Shown in pieces: positions 1 through 9,756 of a stretch of DNA of 64,000 bases. This DNA comes from JAJDNH01 sp964552395. Its GTDB lineage: Bacteria > Acidobacteriota > Thermoanaerobaculia > Thermoanaerobaculales > Sulfomarinibacteraceae. The notes under the pieces are model-generated. The model made no database searches. It was not told the origin of the DNA and saw only the letters and a program-made list of their open reading frames with translations. The stretch's first letter is position 1; each line of letters begins with the position of its first letter. Location of the stretch: assembly GCA_964552395.1 (NCBI GenBank), contig CAZKGM010000004.1:1-64000 (forward strand). Reading direction: 5' to 3'. The position numbers were made by a program, and so were the translations under genes.

Positions 1-45
1 AGGGGATGACACCAGTGCCGAGACCTAGACTCATGAGCGGCCCTG
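1..45 (+). repeat. Partial interspersed repeat, 3' module type a
   Basis: This is the 3' end of the dispersed element described at 18412-18579, in the variant that ends with GGGATGACANCAGTGCCGAG followed by a CTCATGAG-like end. Close matches to the same tail occur at about 6920-6963, 9722-9756 and 16693-16728. The rest of this copy lies outside the window. Confidence 0.6.
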
Positions 46-81
46 GAGTAGGCGGCACTTTATTGACCTCTCTCCCGGAGG

Positions 82-1782
82 TCATTCGGTAACCGGCAAG
101 CTGCCTCGAAAGGCGGAGGGGGAGTCCCCCAGGAAGATCAGGCGCAGGGGTTTTCCGGAGGATCTGGTGCCGGCCTCCTGGGCGCCGCTCTGAATCGTCA
201 GTGTGTTGGTGGCCCTGCCGGCCACAGTCCCAGGGTCTTCTAGGACCTGTGCCGCTGCGGTGATGATCCGGCCGCCTCTTCTCCTGAGGAGGAGGTATGC
301 GGGCGCCTTGCGAATGGCTTCAAGATGATCGGAGGGTCCTTGGACGCGAAGGACGAACCTGCCGCTCGCTGAGGTCCGAAGAACCTTGACGCTCACAGAC
401 CGGGGGATCTGGCTGTTCGTCAGTCGCCAGCGTGCCTCCAGGAGCTGCCTCTGCAAATTCTGCGTAGTAAAGTCCGGTGAGGGTCTCGGGCGTTCCGAGA
501 GTGCCACGTTGAGTGCTGCGACGAGCTTGGCCGGCTCGTAGGTGAGAGAACTTGGGCCAAGATAGTTGGCTGCCCAGCCGGCAACTTGGCTCATGATCCT
601 CTGGTTGCCATGAAAGAGGTTGCGGTATTCGTCCAGCGACCGTCCCCCAGCCGACGTCACGAGCCTCGAAAGAGTAGCTGGGCCCAATCCCGTTGACGTC
701 ACTTTGCAACGGACCTCAAGAGGCAGTGTTTCGAACCGCTGCAGGTAGCAGTGGACGTCGGTAGGCTCACAGCTCCTGATGGTTTGCCTGAGGATTAAGT
801 TCGCCATAGTCCGGGCGCACCCCTCTGATCCTGTCGTGAGGAAGTGGTGATAGACCGGCATCATACCGGCAGGGCCCATCAGCTGGTCATACTTCTCCAT
901 GTATTGAGGGTTGCCGGGGCATCCTCTGTGTTCGTAGATCTCGATCAGGGCATCCGACATCCAAGGGCAGCCTGTCTTGGGACAGAGCGACTGCGCGAGA
1001 TCGACCAGGGCGTACTCGATCCAATGGGCAGAGCTGAGATGGTGTACAACCCGTTCGATTTCAGAGTCTTGGGGACAGATGGGTGCGTTCTTCGCGAGAG
1101 CCCGAAAGAGCTCAGTGCCTCTACGCTCCGAACGGATCGGTACCGATCCCAGAGCTTTCAGCAGGGGAGCGCACAGCCGAGGATCCGGCGGCCCCCGGGA
1201 GATACTGGCGAGGTCGTCCCATTGGCTGGAATGGTCGAGCGCTTCGAGTAGAAAGGGGACGACCCTATGGTCCTGCAGGGTGCCGGAGAGGAGGAATCGG
1301 CCCAGGAAGGCCGCCTGGGAACGAGGATTCTCCTTCTTCAGAAAGTCGAGAACAGCGTCGGCGGACTTTGGGCTCCCGATGGCGTTGACCAGCTCCATTG
1401 TCGCCCAGCGCGCACACGGGTCCTCTGATTTCAGCCCGGGAAGGATGCAGTCGAGGTCAGCTTCAGCGATCTGTGCCGAACCCTTGGGAAGCATCCCGTT
1501 CCAGATGCTGGCCCCATTCCTCCAGGCATCAATCAGCTCTGTCGCAACCTGCCTGTAGCGAGTTCCCTCGCAGAGCTGCAGGAGCTTGTCAGAGCAGGGG
1601 AAACCGGGTGTGCTCCTCGACAAGACCTTCTGACCCCCATAGCCTACGCTCACTCCTGAGGTTCTGGCCGGCGGACCCCGCCACTCCTTATTCTGGGAGG
1701 CCGCAGGAGAAGGCGGGAGAAGGAAGGCAAGGAGCAGCCATGGAAGCGTTGTAATCCTCGAGGCGTTGAAAGCTCGGATCAC
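82..1782 (-). CDS. Secreted HEAT-like helical repeat protein, unknown function
   Basis: Predicted 566-residue exported protein. Residues 1-28 form a signal peptide (basic start, LPWLLLAFLL core, cut near AAS-QN). The rest is rich in leucine- and alanine-containing helices with several cysteine pairs, which suggests HEAT/armadillo-type repeats; no catalytic motif is visible. The start is GTG, preceded by a GGAGG about 10 bases upstream. Its first four bases (GTGA) overlap the stop of the upstream gene once the assembly gap is closed, so the two are probably translationally coupled. The N-terminal LLQLC motif also occurs in the upstream protein, so they may be paralogues. Function is not recognised. 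Confidence 0.75.
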   Translation of the reverse strand: MIRAFNASRITTLPWLLLAFLLPPSPAASQNKEWRGPPARTSGVSVGYGGQKVLSRSTPGFPCSDKLLQLCEGTRYRQVATELIDAWRNGASIWNGMLPKGSAQIAEADLDCILPGLKSEDPCARWATMELVNAIGSPKSADAVLDFLKKENPRSQAAFLGRFLLSGTLQDHRVVPFLLEALDHSSQWDDLASISRGPPDPRLCAPLLKALGSVPIRSERRGTELFRALAKNAPICPQDSEIERVVHHLSSAHWIEYALVDLAQSLCPKTGCPWMSDALIEIYEHRGCPGNPQYMEKYDQLMGPAGMMPVYHHFLTTGSEGCARTMANLILRQTIRSCEPTDVHCYLQRFETLPLEVRCKVTSTGLGPATLSRLVTSAGGRSLDEYRNLFHGNQRIMSQVAGWAANYLGPSSLTYEPAKLVAALNVALSERPRPSPDFTTQNLQRQLLEARWRLTNSQIPRSVSVKVLRTSASGRFVLRVQGPSDHLEAIRKAPAYLLLRRRGGRIITAAAQVLEDPGTVAGRATNTLTIQSGAQEAGTRSSGKPLRLIFLGDSPSAFRGSLPVTE

Positions 1783-4700
1783 CGATCTTCACCCTCCTCC
1801 CACATCCACCAGCGGTCAACCCTTGCTGAACGCCTAGCGCGCCTTCCATCGAAGGGGCTCGGAATCGAGGGATGNNNNNNNNNNNNNNNNNNNNNNNNNN
1901 NNNNNNNNNNNNNNNNNNNNNNNNNNNNNNNNNNNNNNNNNNNNNNNNNNNNNNNNNNNNNNNNNNNNNNNNNNCCCTTGCTGAACGCCTAGCGCGCCTT
2001 CCATCGAAGGGGCTCGGAATCGAGGGATGACTCAGGTTCTTGAGGAGATCGAGAGCGTCCTTTCCCCGGATCGACCCCATGCTCCTGGGGCCGAGCATGG
2101 AACGGACAAGGAGTGAGCGGCTCCGGTTCGGGTCGAGATGCCACAGCAGGACCATGTTGTCCGCAGCCCTTGAGTGACCGTTCTTCACATGGGTCAGCAG
2201 TCCAAAGACGTCATCGGAGGGACCGGCGCCAAACCACTGGCGCGCAGCCTCGAAATCTCGTTGTCCCCATGCGCGGTTGGAGCACTCCATTGGAAGGAAC
2301 ATGCGCAGGGCGATACAGCCCTTGATGTGGGGCTCCCTTTCCTGTTTTGGGAACTGTTTGAGGCCACGGGAGTATCGGTCGCGCACCCACTGGGCGAGTC
2401 CATCATCTGAGTGCACCTTCCACCATCTAAGCCATCGAAGCGAGCTCTTCTCCGGTTCCCCGAAAGAGCTGACGCCAGCGCCAATGGGGTTGCCGAGATG
2501 GAACACAGCCGCGTCGGCGGCGGCGAGCAGCGGAGCGCAGTCGCCGTGCTCATCGACACAGGTCTTGAGGGAGGAGACGACTTTGTCGATCGTCGGCCGG
2601 TCGTGATGGCGGCCGAGCGCAGCGGAGGCGTAACCCGCTAGATTTCGATCCCCGTGCGCTGCAATATCGATGAGTAGGCTCACCACGCCGGGTTCCCGTC
2701 GCAGGGCAAGCAGGGCCAAGGCTCTCGCGGCCACATCCGGTACGTCATCCGCTACGAGGGCGAAGACCTTCTCCACCTGGCCCTCGATGTGGAACCGGTA
2801 GACGCCCTCCAGACCCCGGAAACGGAATGCGGGGAGTGGATGATCGAGGAGCGGCGGGAAGAGCTTGGCTGCGGGCGCCCACCGCGCGGCCAGGAGATGA
2901 TCCAAAGCGTCAAGTCGTTCGGATGGGCTGCCTTGGCGTGCCTGCCGCATCCACGCGGCTGCGATCCCCGGATCATGGGTGCCGACCCAAAGCGCCCACA
3001 GGGTTGCATCCCGGATCTCCTGCTTTGACGTGGTGCGAACCACCTCGCGGAACAGGTCCTGGATTCCAGGATCAAAATAACGGATGAAATCGCCGGGCGG
3101 AGTCGATGGAGCGTAGCGCGAGGGTGCCAGACCGATCCCGCACGCGATGGCGCGGCTGAAGCCTCGCTCTTCGACCTTGGCGGCGGCTTTCTCGAAGCGG
3201 CTTCTTTTGGCCTGAAGCTCGGCAAGGGCTAGGACTGCCGCCTCGCTCGGTTTCTGAGGGGCCAGAGTTGGGAAGGTAAGGTGGCTCCGTCCCGGGGGGA
3301 TCCGCTGGTACAACCGCCATGCCAGTACCTGTACTGGCTTTCGTCGATCAACAACGAGGCGGGCCAGAGTCAGAGCCCCCAGCGATTTCTCGGAAAGGCG
3401 CTCCTTCAGAAAACCAGCAGCGAGCCTGGGATTGAGCAAATCCGAATACAGACTTACCAACGAGTCTGCCAGGTCCTCACGGATCTTCCAGACGGCAGAC
3501 GGGAGTTCCCCCAGACTTTCCCGCGGCTCCAGGCCCGCAAGCAGGCGATCGTCGGGCCGTGCCTCCACATCCTCCGGCAGAGGGAAAAGTGCCTCAATGG
3601 CGAGAGCTTCGGGTGGCAGCCAGCCTTCTTTCCATCCACGCGACAGGAGGCGACGCAAGGCCAAGGCGCGAATGTCGTTGCCTCCGGCGATGAGGACGAT
3701 CCCCTCGAGATCCTGGAGCAACGAATCCGAATGGGCCCACCGCCCCCATTGTTTCTCGCGAGTCTCGGGATCGGCCAACAACCCCAGGAGCGCTCTCGGG
3801 TAGACGGCGTCTGGGGGGTACTTCCTCTCCTCGAGCTGGAGGGGATGTCTGGCCGCGATGGCCTCAAGGAGTTTCAGGGTCCTCTGGCGAGCCGTCGTCG
3901 AGGAGTGTTTCCCTGTGTCGGTCAGCGCTAACGAATACCAGAGATTCCGCCAGGAAAGACCCTCGGTACCCTGCGACGAAGTTACCCGAATCTGCTCCTG
4001 GACGTACTTTTCATTCCCTTCCTGCATCGCTGCACCGACCACGAGCGTCGTGGGGAACCGGCGGCGGGCGATCGGCTTCTCCCCGCAAGGGAACTCTTCT
4101 TCCCCCGTCAGCTGGCGCCAGGACAGGCGCCGGCCGCGTCGGTCAAGCTCCGCTGCTGCAAGCTCGGTGGCTCTGTCTGGGCCGTCCTCTAACAGCTGGC
4201 ACAGGGCACTTGCCGGGAGCAGGGCAACGGCGCCACGACCGATGTGCGCCCGGGTGTGACCACCCAGGAGCTTCGGCAAGAGCTCCTCAACCAGATCGGT
4301 GCGGCCTGCATCGACGATGCGGCCGAGAATCTCGTTGTACTTCGTCGTACCCGGGGTTTCGAGCTGTTTCGCCACAGCCTCGGGTGGGAGATCGAGGATG
4401 TCGGGTTGCCTTTCCTTGGGTCGGAAGATCTTTCGGCTGCTTTCGGTGAGACTGGTCCATGCGGTGTCGTTCCATCGAGCACATGCTGAGATCCCCGACA
4501 AGCTCCCAGCCACCCACTGTACACATTGAGGATCGCCCCATAGGAGTGGCGCCTGCGAGGGAGGCCAGACGGCATCCACCGGAATCTCCACATGGAGGGT
4601 TGTCAGAGTGTGGATCGCAGCGCCGAAGACGATGGGGTCCCGACTCTTCAATCCCATCGCGATAAGAGAAGGCGTTCTGTTTCCCACCGGGCCGGAGAGT

Positions 4701-5005
4701 TCGAGTGCACGGAGTACTGCAGTCAGGACGAGCGGCCCCTGCAACTGCCTATTCGTGATTGAGTTAAGACAGGTTTCGAGCTCTGGTGAAAGACTCATTC
4801 CAAGGTATACGACGGCGGACGCGCGTTCGAAGGGCCTGCCTTCCCGGCAGAGCTGAAGAAGTGCAGCGTCGTAACGAGCCAGGGCGGGATGAAGGCCCGT
4901 TTGTACCTTCTCCTGGGCAAGGAGACTGAAACACTGGACATGCAGTACGCAACAGCTTGCCAAAATGAGAAGAAAACGTTGCATTGTGGAGTCCCGTACC
5001 ATCAT
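1779..5005 (-). CDS. Large secreted HEAT-like repeat protein, interrupted by assembly gap
   Basis: Exported protein with an N-terminal signal peptide (MQRFLLILASCCVLHVQCF region) and a long series of helical HEAT-like units such as DDVPDVAARALALLALRREP and NLAGYASAALGRH. The start is the ATG at 5005 or the ATG at 4984; neither has a strong ribosome site. The reading frame runs into 100 N at 1875-1974 flanked by identical 55-bp copies. If one copy and the Ns are removed, the frame continues for 13 residues to a TGA overlapping the GTG of the next gene in a GTGA arrangement, giving a protein of about 1023 residues. Function unknown; probably co-exported with its neighbour. Confidence 0.7.
1820..2029. 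other. Scaffold gap: 100 N between identical 55-bp contig ends
   Basis: Exactly 100 N (1875-1974) are flanked by two perfect 55-bp copies, 1820-1874 and 1975-2029. A 55-bp overlap plus a 100-N spacer is what a de Bruijn assembler with k=55 would leave when contig ends that really overlap are joined as a scaffold. Collapsing one copy restores an open frame ending in a GTGA overlap with the next gene, so the duplication is probably not biological. Confidence 0.85.
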
Positions 5006-5021
5006 AGCAGGAGGCTGATCT

Positions 5022-5120
5022 GTGCCTCGGCCAACACCTTGGGCACCTTGACTGGGCTGCGGACAACCACTACCTCGCCTCGAGCCGCCGGGCCCGGCCG
5101 GAGCGTGAGGCCGCGTATGG
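5022..5120 (+). repeat. Interspersed repeat copy (5' and middle modules)
   Basis: Diverged copy of the dispersed element. It has the GTGCC-start, a CACCTTGGGCACCTTGACTGGGCTG section, the CCTCGAGCCGCCGGGCC core and a GCGTATGG end. It lies between two divergently transcribed genes. The 3' modules are missing. Confidence 0.6.
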
Positions 5121-5248
5121 CCGGTGCTCGTCAGCTCACCTAGAGTGCGGCGAAGGGAAGCTTGGAGAGGAAGCCACCCGCCCGGAGCAGCTCCACGGTC
5201 TTGTGGGCGCAGGGCCAGGGTTCGGGCAACGTGGGTATACTCCGGGAC

Positions 5249-6436
5249 ATGAGACACCATCTCTGTGCCGCGTTGCTGCTGCTCCTCCTGCCCACGGGTG
5301 TAGCCCGGGCGGACGAACCCATCGCGATCGGACGGACCGGTCAGATCCACTCGGACATCCTCCACGAAGACCGGGTCCTGCGGACCTACCTGCCGCGGAG
5401 CTACGGCTGGGCGGTCGACCGGCGCTATCCGGTTCTCTACCTGCTCGATGCCGAGACCGACTTCGTTCACACGGCGAGTGCGGTCGACTACCTGGCCTCC
5501 ACCGGCCAGATCCCGGAGATGATCGTAGTGGGTGTGGACAGCACGAACCGTATCCGCGATTTCACACAGACCGACTGGTCCGAGGCATGGGTCGGCGGAG
5601 GCGGGGCACCGAAGTTCAAGGCATTCCTCTCGAAGGAGCTGATCCCGGACATCGAGCGGAGCTATCGAACGAACGGGTTTCGCGTGATCTCGGGGCACTC
5701 GGCCGGGGGGCAGTTCGTACTGTACTGCCTGACCTCCGATCCAACGCTGTTCCAGGCGTATCTGGCGCTGAGCCCGAGCCTCAACTGGGACCACAACCTT
5801 CCGCAGCGCTCACTGGAAAAGGTCCTGGCGTCGACCGACAGCTTGAAAGCGTTCCTTTACGCCGCCCACTCGGACGACTTCGGTCGCGCCCTCGCCGACG
5901 ACCAACGACTGGTTCACACGCTCGAAACCACGGCACCGCGGGGCTTTCGCTGGGCGAGCGGCTCGTTCCCGGAGGAGTCGCACTCCGGGATGACCCTTGT
6001 CGCCGAGATCGATGGGCTGCGCCACCTCTTCTCCGGATATCGCTACTCGAACGACCTGCTTGCGCTGGGGATCGATTTCGCACAGGCACATTTTGACGAG
6101 GAGTCGAGGGTCGTGGGCTACCACATCGGGGTTCCCGAAGACGTGGTGAACGATCTGGGCTATGCGGCGCTGTCTGCGGGCAAGACCCCGGACGCCATCA
6201 CGCTGTTCCGCCGCAACGTCCGGGACAACCCGAACTCGGCCAACGCCTACGACAGCCTGGCGGATGGCTACGAAAAGGCCGGCATGTGGAAGGATGCCGC
6301 CGCAGCGGTGGACCGCGCCGTCGCTCTCGCCGGCAGGTACCGCGACCCCGATCGGGCGCAGTTCGTCCAGCACGCGGAGGAGATTCACCGCCGGCTGAGC
6401 GGAATTTCGAAAAGCGAACCGGACTCGCACGAGTAA
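5249..6436 (+). CDS. Secreted esterase (enterochelin-esterase-like alpha/beta hydrolase) with TPR tail
   Basis: Predicted 395-residue exported hydrolase. Residues 1-21 are a signal peptide ending at ARA-DE. The body matches the putative esterase/Fes-type alpha/beta hydrolase family: a YPVLYLLDAE strand, a nucleophile elbow G-H-S-A-G with Ser151, and a late His245 in a PEESHSG motif likely to complete the triad. Residues 300-380 form two or three tetratricopeptide-like helices (GKTPDAITLFRRNVRDNPNS). The start ATG was chosen because the signal peptide begins there; the frame is open a little further upstream. Substrate is unknown; members cleave carboxyl esters, including siderophore esters. 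It stands alone, bordered by repeat copies. Confidence 0.85.
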   Translation: MRHHLCAALLLLLLPTGVARADEPIAIGRTGQIHSDILHEDRVLRTYLPRSYGWAVDRRYPVLYLLDAETDFVHTASAVDYLASTGQIPEMIVVGVDSTNRIRDFTQTDWSEAWVGGGGAPKFKAFLSKELIPDIERSYRTNGFRVISGHSAGGQFVLYCLTSDPTLFQAYLALSPSLNWDHNLPQRSLEKVLASTDSLKAFLYAAHSDDFGRALADDQRLVHTLETTAPRGFRWASGSFPEESHSGMTLVAEIDGLRHLFSGYRYSNDLLALGIDFAQAHFDEESRVVGYHIGVPEDVVNDLGYAALSAGKTPDAITLFRRNVRDNPNSANAYDSLADGYEKAGMWKDAAAAVDRAVALAGRYRDPDRAQFVQHAEEIHRRLSGISKSEPDSHE

Positions 6437-6489
6437 GCTCGCCGGCGGGCAGAGGCCGAGCGTCCGCGCAGCCGGTTGTGAGGCGGTCG

Positions 6490-6704
6490 TCACTGCATGA
6501 GGCCCTTGTACCGGAGATAGGTGATGTTGACGATGCTCAGCAGCACTTTGGCTGGTCCCGCCGCGATACCGATCGATGGCACGAGACGCGGTACGAAGAA
6601 GGTTGCTGCGCAGAAGAGAGAGACCGCCAGCTTCCCAATGGGCGGCGCCGTCCGCGAGAATCGCCACGAGCACCGTTGTCACAACCGCTGCGCTCTCGGG
6701 TGCC
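6490..6704 (-). pseudogene. Relic: C-terminal end of a membrane protein, frameshifted
   Basis: Read on the minus strand, two frames give transmembrane-like stretches: first SAAVVTTVLVAILADGA, then after a one-base shift IGKLAVSLFCAATFFVPRL and PSIGIAAGPAKVLLSIVNIT, followed by YLRYKGLMQ and a TGA. This looks like the last two or three membrane segments of a transporter-like gene whose 5' part is gone. The break coincides with the inverted-repeat element at 6705-6833. The family is not recognised. Confidence 0.45.
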
Positions 6705-6833
6705 ACGTGAGCCTCTTGCAAAATTGGGAGCTCCGACCGTGCGGTGCGAAGTGTCCGCAGAAAAGGCATTGAAAACAAGGACGTTCGGTTTTCGACCCTG
6801 TGCGATTTGGGGAGTTTTGCAAGAGCCTCACGT
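6705..6833. mobile_element. Small non-coding element with 19-bp inverted repeats (MITE-like)
   Basis: Left end ACGTGAGCCTCTTGCAAAA (6705-6723) and right end TTTTGCAAGAGCCTCACGT (6815-6833) are inverted copies with 18 of 19 matches. The 91-bp interior has no coding potential. The structure resembles a miniature inverted-repeat element or the ends left by an insertion sequence. No target-site duplication is evident outside the repeats. Confidence 0.5.
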
Positions 6834-6852
6834 ATCACTTTCTCACACTCTT

Positions 6853-6963
6853 CCGCCGGGCCGGCCCGGAGCGTGCGGACGCGTATGATGGTTTCGATCG
6901 AGAGCCCAGCGAGATCAAGAATGCACAGGGGATAACAGCAGTGCCGAGACCTGGGCTCATGAG
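6853..6963 (+). repeat. Interspersed repeat copy (middle and 3' type a modules)
   Basis: Contains the perfect palindrome CCGGGCCGGCCCGG, the GGAGCGTGCGGACGCGTATG core, an imperfect TCGATCGAGAG palindrome, and the type a tail ending CTCATGAG. It lies upstream of the penicillin acylase gene. Confidence 0.75.
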
Positions 6964-7082
6964 TTGGAACAGCGTGGCGGGGGCTCGTTCTTCGCTGAAA
7001 GTGAGGACTGGCTCACAATGGCGGAACGGTACGACTGGCGCCGTTTCGGAGATGACTTGCTGCGCGATTCGGAGGGAAGCCG

Positions 7083-9368
7083 ATGCCATCCAATACTCGC
7101 TCGAGCCTGTTCGCGCTCGCATGGGCGCTCGGAGCCGCCGCCTTGCTGGCGCCGGGCACCTGTGCCGCGGCAGCCGCAACCACCGGAGGCCACGCCCCGG
7201 CGGCGTGGCAAGTCCCGATCACCCCGAGCAGTCCCGAGTACGCCCGGCTTGCAGACGAAGCACAGCGGGTCACGATCATCCGCGACGACTGGGGGATCGC
7301 GCACGTGCACGGCAAGACCGACGCCGACGCGGTGTTCGGGGATATCTATGCGCAGTGCGAAGACAGCTTCGATCGCGTCCAGTACAACTACCTCCTGGCG
7401 CTCGGCTGGACCGCGCAGGCGAAGGGCGAGGCGGCGATCTGGCAGGACCTGCGCGAGCAGCTTTTCATCGACCCCGCAGTGCTGAAGGATGACTATGCGA
7501 AAAGCCCCGGCTGGCTAAAAGAGCTCATGGACGCCTGGGCGGACGGCATGAACTGGTACCTGGCCACGCACCCCAACGTCCATCCCGAGGTCATCGAGCG
7601 CTACCTGCCGTGGATGGCGCTCTCTTTCACCGAGGGCAGCATCGGCGGCGACATCACCCGTGTGGACCTTGCCAAGCTCGCGGCGTTCTACGGCGTCGAC
7701 CACGTCACCACGGCGGCGCTGGCCGATACGACGCCTCCCGCCGGGCATGAAGTGCTCGGCTCCAACGGCATCGCAACCGCCCCCAAGGTGTCCGCCGACG
7801 GCCACGCCCTGCTGCTGATCAACCCACACGTCACCTTCTACTTCCGCGACGAGACGCAGATGTCGAGTGATGAGGGACTCGACGCCTACGGCGCCTCGAC
7901 CTGGGGTCAGTTCTTCGTCTACCAGGGTTTCAACGAGCACGTCGGCTGGATGCATACCTCGACCGGCGTCGACGCGGTGGATCAGTTCGCGGAAACCGTC
8001 GTCAGGAAAGACGGGCGGTACTTCTATCGTTTCGGCAAGCAACTGCTGCCGGTGAAGACGCGCGCGATCACCATCCGCTACCTCGGCGAGAACGGCATGA
8101 TGAAGTCGCGCACCTTCACCGCGTACTTCACCCAGCACGGGCCGATCGTCGCCAAGGAAAACGGCAAGTGGATCGCCGAGGCGCTGATGAACAAGCCGAT
8201 CCCTGCGCTAGAGCAGAGCTGGCTGCGCACCAAGGCCACCGACCTGGCAAGCTACATGAAGATCGCCGAGTTGAAGGCCAACTCGTCCAACAACACTGTC
8301 TTCGCCGACGACAAGGGCGAGATCGCGTTCCTGGTGCCGCAGTTCATCCCCAAGCGCGACGACGAGTTCGATTACACCAAGCCCGTGGACGGCAGCAATC
8401 CCAAGACAGCCTGGCAAGGCCTGACCCCGATCGAGGACATGCCCAACGTGATCAACCCACCCAACGGCTGGGTGTTCAACACCAACGACTGGCCGTGGAC
8501 GGCGGCCGGCAAGCACAGCCCGAACGCCGCCGATTATCCGCAGTACATGGATACGTTCGGACCGAATCCGCGTAGCGAACATGCGCTTCTCATGCTCAGG
8601 GGTGCGCGCGACTTCACCAAGTCGAAGATGATCGCCGATGCCTTTGATTCCTACCTGCCGGCGTTCGCACGGCTGATCCCGATCCTGCTGAAGGACTACG
8701 ACAGCCTGCCCGAGAGCGATCCGCTGAAGGCAAAGCTGGCCGGCCCGATCGGGGTGCTCAGGCGTTGGGACCATCGCTGGGGCATCGCCTCGATTCCGAC
8801 CGCGGTCGCGGTTTTCTGGGGCGACACGCTGTGGCACGAGGTCGACGCCGAGGCCCGTGCCAGCGGCCTCGATGCGCACAAGACGAATATGCGCGTGTAC
8901 GACTACATCGCGGGAAAAGCGACGCCGCAGGTGCGTCTCGGGGCGCTCGCCAAGGCGGTCGACCGGCTCCAGACAAGTTTCGGCACCTGGGGCATTCCGT
9001 GGGGCGAGGTCAACCGCTACCAGCGCCTCGACGATTCGATCCACCCGCATTTCAGCGACGCGAAGCCCAGCATCGCGGTGCCGTTCACCTCCTCGCGCTG
9101 GGGCTCGCTGGCCTCGTTCGGCGCGCACACATGGCCCGGCACCAAGAAGTACTACGGCAACAACGGCAACAGCTTTGTCGCAGTGGTGGAGTTCGGGCCG
9201 AAGGTGAGCGCACGCGCAATCCACGTCGGCGGTGCCAGCGGCAACCCGGAGTCCCCGCATTTTACCGACCAGGCCAAGCGCTACGTCAGCGGCAACCTGC
9301 GCACCGTGTACTTCTGGCCCGATCAGATCAAGGGCCACGCAGTACGCGTGTACCATCCCGGCCAATGA
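7083..9368 (+). CDS. Penicillin acylase family N-terminal nucleophile hydrolase
   Basis: Predicted 761-residue periplasmic amidase. It starts with a signal peptide (to about residue 33). An alpha-chain-like region of about 190 residues is followed by the autocleavage site Gly-Ser-Asn (LGSNGIA), where Ser227 would become the N-terminal nucleophile of the beta chain. Further family features are the NPHVTF strand and the long C-terminal beta-chain region ending near PESPHFTDQ. Relatives are acyl-homoserine-lactone and aculeacin-type acylases that remove acyl chains from amides; the substrate here cannot be told from sequence. A GGAGGG lies just upstream of the ATG. The gene stands alone between two copies of the dispersed repeat, which may reflect transfer. 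Confidence 0.92.
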   Translation: MPSNTRSSLFALAWALGAAALLAPGTCAAAAATTGGHAPAAWQVPITPSSPEYARLADEAQRVTIIRDDWGIAHVHGKTDADAVFGDIYAQCEDSFDRVQYNYLLALGWTAQAKGEAAIWQDLREQLFIDPAVLKDDYAKSPGWLKELMDAWADGMNWYLATHPNVHPEVIERYLPWMALSFTEGSIGGDITRVDLAKLAAFYGVDHVTTAALADTTPPAGHEVLGSNGIATAPKVSADGHALLLINPHVTFYFRDETQMSSDEGLDAYGASTWGQFFVYQGFNEHVGWMHTSTGVDAVDQFAETVVRKDGRYFYRFGKQLLPVKTRAITIRYLGENGMMKSRTFTAYFTQHGPIVAKENGKWIAEALMNKPIPALEQSWLRTKATDLASYMKIAELKANSSNNTVFADDKGEIAFLVPQFIPKRDDEFDYTKPVDGSNPKTAWQGLTPIEDMPNVINPPNGWVFNTNDWPWTAAGKHSPNAADYPQYMDTFGPNPRSEHALLMLRGARDFTKSKMIADAFDSYLPAFARLIPILLKDYDSLPESDPLKAKLAGPIGVLRRWDHRWGIASIPTAVAVFWGDTLWHEVDAEARASGLDAHKTNMRVYDYIAGKATPQVRLGALAKAVDRLQTSFGTWGIPWGEVNRYQRLDDSIHPHFSDAKPSIAVPFTSSRWGSLASFGAHTWPGTKKYYGNNGNSFVAVVEFGPKVSARAIHVGGASGNPESPHFTDQAKRYVSGNLRTVYFWPDQIKGHAVRVYHPGQ

Positions 9369-9402
9369 AGATGCGCTCCGCCCATCGGCACAGGGATGAT
9401 AC

Positions 9403-9506
9403 GTGCCTGGGCCGACACTTCTGGTACCTTCGCTGAGCCGCCACTCGCCACGACCTTACCTGGTTGCGCCGGGCCGGCCTGGAGCGTGCGGACGCGTATG
9501 ATGAGT
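9403..9506 (+). repeat. Interspersed repeat copy (5' and middle modules)
   Basis: Carries GTGCCTGGGCCGACACTTCT, the GCCGGGCCGGCCTGGAGCGT core and GCGTATGATGAG. The copy stops abruptly at the start of the 28-bp repeat at 9507, so one element seems to have been interrupted or joined by the other. Confidence 0.75.
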
Positions 9507-9534
9507 TAGCCCGGATCGTTCACTCGCGATCTAC
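9507..9534 (+). repeat. 28-bp repeat, copy 1
   Basis: Begins TAGCCCGGATCGTTCACTC and ends GATCTAC. The other copies are at 58422-58449 (opposite strand) and 62737-62764, with 25-26 of 28 bases shared. It directly abuts the end of a dispersed repeat. Confidence 0.65.
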
Positions 9535-9652
9535 TGCGACCGACGATACGCCAGCCAGCGCCGTGCTCTTCGCGTCTCGGTGTCCTCAACGTACCCTCCG
9601 AGTATGCCTGCGGCACCTCGACGCTCAGAGCCCAGTGCTGACAAGCGTCTCG

Positions 9653-9756
9653 CCGGTCTCGCTACGATCGCTCATGAACGTACCGGGCTCGATCGGAAGC
9701 TCAGCGAGTTCAACAATGAGCAGGGGATGACAACAGTGCCGAGACCTCAACGCATG
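9653..9756 (+). repeat. Interspersed repeat copy (3' modules, type a tail)
   Basis: Starts with a CCGGTCTCGCTACGATCGCT section also present at 42915-42939, then runs through AAGCTCAGCGAGTTCAACAA to the type a tail with CAGTGCCGAGACCT. Confidence 0.65.

Larger units (their letters stand above)
6437..7082. other. Intergenic region with gene relic, small inverted-repeat element and dispersed repeat
   Basis: No intact gene is visible. It holds the decayed 3' end of a membrane protein gene (6490-6704, minus), a 129-bp segment bounded by near-perfect inverted repeats (6705-6833) and a dispersed repeat copy (6853-6963). The GGAGGG ribosome site for the acylase lies at its end. Confidence 0.6.

Noticed and set aside
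1688..1874. Continuation of the large minus-strand frame through the Ns to 1688
   Set aside because: The frame after the gap depends on an arbitrary 100-N length and overlaps the signal peptide of the next gene. Collapsing the duplicated 55 bp gives a natural GTGA junction instead.
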